Positions 6,329 to 11,032 of a stretch of 11,032 bases of DNA are shown piece after piece. Within the stretch, counting starts at the first letter, position 1. Every line of letters begins with the position of its first letter. The notes beneath the pieces were generated by a model. The model did not search any database. It saw nothing but the letters and a program-made list of their open reading frames with translations, and was not told the origin of the DNA. The position numbers and the translations under genes were made by a program. The DNA is taken from positions 1-11,032 of the forward strand of contig JAAZFF010000182.1 in assembly GCA_012511845.1 (NCBI GenBank). The letters run 5' to 3'. This DNA comes from Lentisphaerota bacterium. Lineage in GTDB: Bacteria; Verrucomicrobiota; Kiritimatiellia; RFP12; UBA3636.

Positions 6329-8083
6329 ATGTCCAATATGATTAAACTGGAAATAAACGGTATCCCTGTAGAAGTGCCACAGGGCACATCTATTCTTGAA
6401 GCAGCCAAAACTGTCCATGTCAAGATACCCACACTATGTTATCACCCGGATTTAAAAGCTGAAGCATCGTGCGGTATATGTGTTGTTCGCAATGCTGACT
6501 CGCCGAAGCTGTTAAGGGCTTGCTGCACAGAGGCGGCTCCAGATATGAAAATCACGACACATGATGCTGATATCGTGCAAGTACGCAAGTCTGTGCTGGA
6601 ACTGATTCTGGCGAACCATCCAAATGACTGCCTGCAGTGCCCGCGTTCAGGATCGTGTGAATTACAGACTATAGCGGCAGATTTCGGAATACGTGAAGTG
6701 CCGTTCCCGCGTGAAGTGCTCAAAACCCCTGTTGATGACTCTACAACATCACTTATTCTTAATCAGGAAAAATGTATCAAATGCGGACGCTGCGTAGATG
6801 TTTGCCAGAACATGCAAAATGTATGGGCACTTGAATACATCGGCAGAGGCGAAGAGACTCGCATGATACCTGCCGCAGGTGTGAAGCTTAATGAATCTCC
6901 ATGCATCAAATGCGGTCAGTGTTCAGCTCACTGCCCTGTTGGAGCGATATACGAAAGAGATGAAATTCAGCAGGCGTGGGATTTGTTGCGCAAGCCGGAC
7001 ACGGTAACCATAGCGCAGATTGCACCTGCCGTTCGTGTAGCGCTCGGAGAAGCGTTCGGACTTGAACCCGGTACGCTCCTTACAGGAAAAATTTACGCTG
7101 CCCTGCGTCGCCTAGGCTTTGATCAGGTATTTGACACCAACTACAGTGCTGACGTAACAATTATGGAAGAAGCAACCGAATTTGTGGATCGCTTCACTAA
7201 CGGCAAAGATCTGCCCCTCATAACTTCATGTTGCCCTGCCTGGACTGACTGGATGGAGAAGTATGCGCCTGATTTCAGCGACAATTTCTCTTCTGCAAAA
7301 TCCCCGCAGCAGATGCTTAGCGCACTTGCCAAATCGTACTGGGCTGAAGCAAACAATGTAGATCCTAAAAATATTGCTGTTATTTCTATAATGCCCTGCA
7401 CGGCTAAAAAATATGAAATAACACGTTCGGAAGAAATGTCGTCTACAGGTCAGCAGGATACAGACCTTGTGCTTACAACAAGGGAACTGGCAAGGATGCT
7501 GAAGAGCTCCGGAGTTGACTTCCTGAACCTGCCTGATGAAGAAGCTGATGAACTCCTGGGAGTCTACAGCGGCGCCGGCACTATTTTCGGTGTCACCGGC
7601 GGTGTCATGGAAGCTGCACTTCGTACAGCTTACTGCTTTGTCACCGGCGATGATCAGCCGCCCTCAATCAACTTCAACAACGTCCGCGGTGTGGATGGCG
7701 TGAAGGAAGCAGAAATTGACATCAAGGGCACGAAAGTCAAAATTGCCGTAGCACACCAGATGAGTAACGTTGAGCAGGTACTGAATGCTGTTCGCGCCGA
7801 CAGAAAAGCAGGAAAGAAACCACGTTATGACTTCATCGAAGTAATGGCTTGCAGAGGCGGGTGTATCGGCGGCGGCGGTCAACCGACAGGTGCTACTGAT
7901 GAGATTAGGGCAAAGCGTACTGCAGGCATCTATACTGACGATGAAAAGAGTGTCGTCCGTATGTCTCACATGAATCCGCAGGTACAGGCGCTGTATAAAA
8001 ACTACCTGGGTGAACCTTGCAGTGAAAAAGCAGAAAAACTTCTCCATACGAAATATCGCAAACGCAAAATATACGCTAAGTAA
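6329..8083 (+). CDS. hydA: [FeFe] hydrogenase catalytic subunit, trimeric/tetrameric bifurcating type
   Basis: This 584-residue HydA/HndD-type subunit reversibly reduces protons to H2 in the cytoplasm. In order: a plant-type [2Fe-2S] domain (C37, C48, C51, C65); a His-ligated [4Fe-4S] cluster (H97, C101, C104, C110); two ferredoxin [4Fe-4S] clusters (C149, C152, C155, C159 and C192, C195, C198, C202); and the H-cluster domain with TSCCPAW (299-305), MPCTAKKYE (355-363) and MACRGGCIGGGGQP (506-519). H-cluster ligands are C302, C357, C508 and C512. C301, E281, E284 and S321 match the proton path, and K360 the residue holding the dithiolate bridge. A small-subunit-like tail with HMNP follows (about 527-575). 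AAAGG lies ten bases before the ATG. The domain set and neighbours indicate group A3, NAD/ferredoxin-linked enzymes. Maturases HydE, HydF and HydG, needed to build the active site, are not encoded in this window. Confidence 0.97.
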   Translation: MSNMIKLEINGIPVEVPQGTSILEAAKTVHVKIPTLCYHPDLKAEASCGICVVRNADSPKLLRACCTEAAPDMKITTHDADIVQVRKSVLELILANHPNDCLQCPRSGSCELQTIAADFGIREVPFPREVLKTPVDDSTTSLILNQEKCIKCGRCVDVCQNMQNVWALEYIGRGEETRMIPAAGVKLNESPCIKCGQCSAHCPVGAIYERDEIQQAWDLLRKPDTVTIAQIAPAVRVALGEAFGLEPGTLLTGKIYAALRRLGFDQVFDTNYSADVTIMEEATEFVDRFTNGKDLPLITSCCPAWTDWMEKYAPDFSDNFSSAKSPQQMLSALAKSYWAEANNVDPKNIAVISIMPCTAKKYEITRSEEMSSTGQQDTDLVLTTRELARMLKSSGVDFLNLPDEEADELLGVYSGAGTIFGVTGGVMEAALRTAYCFVTGDDQPPSINFNNVRGVDGVKEAEIDIKGTKVKIAVAHQMSNVEQVLNAVRADRKAGKKPRYDFIEVMACRGGCIGGGGQPTGATDEIRAKRTAGIYTDDEKSVVRMSHMNPQVQALYKNYLGEPCSEKAEKLLHTKYRKRKIYAK

Positions 8084-8113
8084 TATTCTAGACAAGTTTA
8101 CTGCATAAATAAA

Positions 8114-8150
8114 AATGCCATCGGATTTTCTTTTTTAATCCGATGGCATT
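8114..8150. terminator. Perfect 14-bp hairpin after hydA, probable intrinsic terminator
   Basis: AATGCCATCGGATT (8114-8127) and its exact complement (8137-8150) enclose a 9-base T-rich loop, 30 bp past the hydA stop. On the plus strand the tail is only CTTTG, weak for Rho-independent release, while on the minus strand it is TTTTTATTTATG, a better U-tract. It probably ends or stabilises the hydrogenase transcript, and could also stop antisense transcription. Confidence 0.75.
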
Positions 8151-8192
8151 CTTTGTAATTGTACATCTGAATTTGTCGTTCAGCAAAATTTA

Positions 8193-8221
8193 TTGAAATG
8201 ACCAGTACAAAGTGATAGTAT
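8193..8221 (+). promoter_or_regulatory. Sigma-70-type promoter for the DUF58-rhomboid-tsaD group
   Basis: TTGAAA (8193-8198, five of six to consensus) and TAGTAT (8216-8221, four of six) are exactly 17 bases apart, downstream of the terminator hairpin and about 57 bases before the DUF58 ATG. The leader that would result is T-rich and has no Shine-Dalgarno site. Confidence 0.45.
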
Positions 8222-8277
8222 TGCGAGCTTAATATATGTTTCTTTTCTTTTTTGAATTTTAATGCTTTATACCGACT

Positions 8278-9156
8278 ATGATTGATACAATTGAATTGAT
8301 GCGTAAGGTCGGAAATATCCGGATCCTTACATCTCATCTTGTTGATGAACAGCTTACCGGAGATTATCACTCTTCCTTCAGAGGTCAGGGCATCGAGTTT
8401 GATGAAGTCAGGGAATACACCTTTGGTGATGATATTCGGGATATCGACTGGAATGTCACTGCCCGTACTGGATTTCCATACGTAAAACGATATTCAGAAG
8501 AGCGTGAGCTTACTGTAATGTTCGTTGTAGATGTATCCGGTTCCCAGTCTTACGGCTCTGCTTCCCGCCTTAAATCTGAACTCGCTGCAGAGTTGACCTG
8601 CCTGCTCTCTTTGACATCAATAAGGAATCAGGATAATATCGGTTTGATACTGTTTTCGGATCGAATCGTAAAAACAATACCGCCGCGGAAAGGGCGCAAG
8701 GCAGTAATGCGCCTTGTTCGTGAAGTTCTGGCTGCAGACGAAGCATACGGCGGCACTGATATAGCCGGTGCGCTTAATTTCCTTGCTTCAATTCTGCACA
8801 GAAAAGCTGTTGTATTTTTAGTGTCCGACTTCCAGGATACAGGATGGGAAAAGCGTATCGGTACAACAGCACAGCGCCACGATCTTATATGCTGCTATCT
8901 GTCAGACCCCTATGAAAAAACGCTCCCGAATGTCGGGCTGGTAGAATTGGAGGATCCTGAAACAGGCGAAGCCGTATGGATAGATACTTCATCAAAAGAA
9001 GTCCGCAATGCTTTTGAAGCAAACGCTGAAAAACGCACCGGCGAATTGAAAGACATTTTTAAAAGCAACGGTATAGACACCATGTTTTTCTCAACAGATG
9101 AAGATCCCATCCATGCAGTGCGTGCATTTTTTAGGCAACGTGCCAGAAGAAGATAA
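8278..9156 (+). CDS. DUF58 family protein with von Willebrand-like MIDAS site
   Basis: The 292-residue protein matches DUF58 along its length. The family signature is in the N-terminal part: 'GDYHSSFRGQGIEFDEVREY' (28-47), then GDDIRDIDWNVTARTG (50-65) and 'VKRYSEERELTV' (69-80). A von Willebrand-like domain follows with all the metal-binding (MIDAS) residues in place: D85, S87 and S89 of DVSGS, T160 in GGTD and D184 in VSDF. It ends in FFRQRARRR. No membrane segment or signal is visible, so it should be cytoplasmic. DUF58 proteins normally work with a MoxR-type AAA+ ATPase thought to act as a chaperone or in metal insertion, and moxR usually lies just upstream. Here none does; the hydrogenase operon and a terminator come first. 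The ATG is chosen because an in-frame stop lies at 8260-8262; no ribosome site is seen. Precise function is unknown. Confidence 0.9.
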   Translation: MIDTIELMRKVGNIRILTSHLVDEQLTGDYHSSFRGQGIEFDEVREYTFGDDIRDIDWNVTARTGFPYVKRYSEERELTVMFVVDVSGSQSYGSASRLKSELAAELTCLLSLTSIRNQDNIGLILFSDRIVKTIPPRKGRKAVMRLVREVLAADEAYGGTDIAGALNFLASILHRKAVVFLVSDFQDTGWEKRIGTTAQRHDLICCYLSDPYEKTLPNVGLVELEDPETGEAVWIDTSSKEVRNAFEANAEKRTGELKDIFKSNGIDTMFFSTDEDPIHAVRAFFRQRARRR

Positions 9157-9170
9157 ATCACTACACGTTC

Positions 9171-9863
9171 ATGAAAATTGCGACGAGGATACGTAACTAC
9201 TTAGTTAAAAGTTTTGCAGATACTCCCGGTAGTGTTTTGTCTGTCGGTTTTATCTGTCTGACAGCTTTTGTAATGCAGAAAGTGCTCGCAGCAGCACCGG
9301 TACGTACAATATTGCTTGGTTCGGATGCGAATTATTTGCTTATACCCGATGTTTTTACATTCCTGTTTGCCATTCATGGATTGGGATTATCATACGGTTT
9401 TTTCTGGACGCCGATAACTTATATGTTTCTACACGGCTCAACAGTCCATCTTTTTCTCAATATGGCAGGACTGTATGTCTTCGGCAATGGACTTCTGCGT
9501 TACACAACAAGACGAACTTTTTGGTTGATTTATATTATCAGCGGGATTGTCGGAGGCACCGGATGGGCATTATTTAACGGGCTGCATTCACCTGCTCCCT
9601 GTATAGGTGCTTCTGCAGGTGTGCTGGGTCTTTCAGGTGCTTACGCAGCATTGCGCCCTGATGATAAATTTGTGATTTTCCTCCCCTTCCCTGTTGTCTT
9701 AAAGGCATGGTTGCTTGCTGTCGTATTATTGCTGCTCAATGCTTTCGAATTTTTGTTCATTCAATCACAAACAGCATATTTGACACACCTCATAGGCATA
9801 ATTTCAGGCTTTTTCCTGGGGCTCATGTGTAAGAACATTAATAAAAAAGCGGTAACCGGTTAA
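9171..9863 (+). CDS. Rhomboid family intramembrane serine protease
   Basis: This 230-residue membrane protein has about six hydrophobic segments (about 22-42, 60-78, 94-110, 116-138, 145-162, 178-197, with the last helix near 203-222) and the catalytic set of rhomboids. GASAG (146-150) holds the nucleophile Ser148 and H206 (YLTH) is its partner, followed by a GxxxGxxLG-like helix. The oxyanion region shows FLHGSTVHLFLNM, with H88, H93 and N97 matching E. coli GlpG H145, H150 and N154. Rhomboids cleave transmembrane helices within the inner membrane. No extra cytoplasmic domain is present, so this is a minimal form. It starts 14 bp after the DUF58 stop and ends 7 bp before tsaD, so the three genes are likely one transcript. 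No ribosome site precedes the ATG. The substrate cannot be inferred. Confidence 0.93.
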   Translation: MKIATRIRNYLVKSFADTPGSVLSVGFICLTAFVMQKVLAAAPVRTILLGSDANYLLIPDVFTFLFAIHGLGLSYGFFWTPITYMFLHGSTVHLFLNMAGLYVFGNGLLRYTTRRTFWLIYIISGIVGGTGWALFNGLHSPAPCIGASAGVLGLSGAYAALRPDDKFVIFLPFPVVLKAWLLAVVLLLLNAFEFLFIQSQTAYLTHLIGIISGFFLGLMCKNINKKAVTG

Positions 9864-9870
9864 TTCAATA

Positions 9871-10902
9871 ATGACAGTATTAGGCATAGAAACTTCTTGT
9901 GACGAGACTTCTGCATCTGTTGTTCGCAACGGGCGTGAAGTTCTTTCGTGTGTGATACATACGCAGCTTGAACACAAACCTTTTGGAGGCGTTGTCCCTG
10001 AAATCGCTTCTCGATGTCATATTGAAGCTTTGCCGGGCATTGTAAGCGAAGCAGTAAAAAACTCCGGACTAAACTGGGATTCCATAGATGCTATAGCTGC
10101 CACTCGCGGTCCCGGATTGGCGAGCTCCCTGTTGGTTGGATGGTCCATGGCAAAAGGGCTTGCCATGAGTCTCGGGTGTCCATTATTAGCAGTCAACCAT
10201 ATCGAAGCTCATTTGCATTCAGTGTTTCTTGAACCATCGGCTCCAGAACCTGCAGATGCTGTACCGATGCTGGGGCTCGTCGTTTCAGGGGGCCACACTT
10301 CACTGTTTAAAATTGAAGAATACGGCAAAATTCAGCTTATAGGAAAAACAGTTGATGATGCAGCTGGAGAAGCTCTGGACAAAGCTGCAAAGCTTCTCGA
10401 CCTGGGTTATCCCGGCGGCCCGGTTATTGATAAATTAGCGCGCCTTAAAACACCGAACAGAAGAGTTTTTCCTGAAGGCAGGATTCGGGATGCAACCATG
10501 ACTGACGGGCTTGATCCAAGTTTATGTTTTAGTTTCAGCGGACTTAAAACATCGCTTCTTCATCACATTAAAGATAATCCTCCATCTTCTGAAGACGACA
10601 TAGCCCAACTTGCAGCAGATTATCAGGAAGCAGTTATGCAGGCACTTGTAAAGCGTTGTGAGAAAGCTTTGGAGGATTCCAGATATTTGGCAGTTGGTGG
10701 AGGTGTGTCGTTAAACAGCAGACTTAGGACACTTCTTGCAGAATTATGTGAAAGACGAAATGTCGAGCTCCTCCTGGCTTCACCTCGCAATTGTGGAGAC
10801 AATGCAGCAATGATAGCAGGTCTTGCGTCAATGGGACGCGGAGTCTCATCGCCCGAATCATTTACACTTGATGTAGCTCCATCGTGGCCTGTAGGAGTGT
10901 AA
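9871..10902 (+). CDS. tsaD: TsaD, tRNA N6-threonylcarbamoyladenosine transferase
   Basis: TsaD (Gcp/YgjD) moves the threonylcarbamoyl group from threonylcarbamoyl-AMP to A37 of tRNAs that read ANN codons, acting with TsaB and TsaE in the cytoplasm. The 343-residue product has the full-length ASKHA fold. It starts GIETSCDET (5-13), with the nucleotide-loop RGPG (79-82), the iron-binding H110 and H114 of HIEAH and D310 in CGDNAAM. The nucleotide motifs GGHTS near 140 and GGGVSLNSRLR near 275-285 are also present. All key residues are intact and the length matches the bacterial family (about 335-345). It is usually essential or nearly so. It follows the rhomboid gene by 7 bp without a ribosome site, implying cotranscription and perhaps translational coupling. 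tsaB and tsaE are not in the window. Confidence 0.96.
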   Translation: MTVLGIETSCDETSASVVRNGREVLSCVIHTQLEHKPFGGVVPEIASRCHIEALPGIVSEAVKNSGLNWDSIDAIAATRGPGLASSLLVGWSMAKGLAMSLGCPLLAVNHIEAHLHSVFLEPSAPEPADAVPMLGLVVSGGHTSLFKIEEYGKIQLIGKTVDDAAGEALDKAAKLLDLGYPGGPVIDKLARLKTPNRRVFPEGRIRDATMTDGLDPSLCFSFSGLKTSLLHHIKDNPPSSEDDIAQLAADYQEAVMQALVKRCEKALEDSRYLAVGGGVSLNSRLRTLLAELCERRNVELLLASPRNCGDNAAMIAGLASMGRGVSSPESFTLDVAPSWPVGV

Positions 10903-10939
10903 TTTGCTTAAGATTGAATATACGAAATAGGGAAAACAA

Positions 10940-11032
10940 ATGAACGAATTAATTAAAAGAGAGCGCGTCAAAGGGCTTCTTTCTGTAGAAGGCAGAAAAC
11001 TTGTTAACGGCGAAGGCGAAGAGATCATACTC
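10940..11032 (+). CDS. Probable GH5-type glycoside hydrolase, first 31 codons only
   Basis: An ATG at 10940 opens a frame that stays open to the window edge. An AGGGAAAA stretch about 5-12 bases upstream is a fair ribosome site. The visible residues include 'GLLSVEGRKLVNGEGEEIIL' (12-31), which resembles the first strands of GH5 cellulase-like proteins. In those, a 'V.G..iv..dG..v.LRGvn.G' segment precedes the catalytic barrel; the expected RG-x-N/G-x-G would come just past the edge. No signal peptide is present, so the enzyme would be cytoplasmic or exported in another way. It lies 37 bp after tsaD in the same direction. With only 31 residues the family call is tentative. Confidence 0.5.
   Translation, partial: MNELIKRERVKGLLSVEGRKLVNGEGEEIIL

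Overview
The window holds a divergent pair of operons and a third, separately started group of genes. It looks like DNA from an anaerobic Gram-negative (diderm) bacterium. A type II secretion-type pseudopilin cluster implies an outer membrane, and an NADH-linked, electron-bifurcating type [FeFe] hydrogenase implies fermentative or otherwise anaerobic life. Moderate GC, partial use of Shine-Dalgarno sites and an apparent GH5 glycosidase at the right edge would suit a polysaccharide-degrading anaerobe such as a member of Kiritimatiellota or Lentisphaerota. That placement is a guess; nothing here fixes the phylum.

Left (1-2616, minus strand): four consecutive prepilin-like genes in the canonical order gspG, gspH, gspI, gspJ. 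Each has a short basic leader, a Gly/hydrophobic cleavage junction and Glu at mature position +5. gspJ runs off the left edge and carries an unusual Gly/Arg-rich tail. A good promoter with a perfect TATAAT lies upstream of gspG, and a weak hairpin sits at the gspG stop, before gspH.

Middle (about 2850-8150, plus strand): a five-gene hydrogenase operon. The order is NuoE-like subunit (HydC/HndA), stand-alone GHKL-type ATPase, HndB-like ferredoxin, NuoF-like flavoprotein (HydB/HndC) and [FeFe] hydrogenase catalytic subunit (HydA/HndD). Together they should form a soluble complex that couples H2 to NAD(H) and ferredoxin. The ATPase is the odd member: it overlaps the next gene by 20 bp but has no redox motif. 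A perfect 14-bp hairpin follows hydA.

Right (8278-11032, plus strand): a DUF58 protein with an intact MIDAS metal site, an intact rhomboid serine protease and TsaD (tRNA t6A synthesis), closely packed and probably cotranscribed from a promoter near 8193-8221. The first 31 codons of a probable GH5-type glycoside hydrolase follow. No tRNA, rRNA, CRISPR array or insertion sequence was recognised.

The most interesting items are the ATPase inside the hydrogenase operon, the run of three thioredoxin-like [2Fe-2S] modules, the Gly/Arg-rich tail of GspJ and the likely TTG start of the NuoE-like gene.
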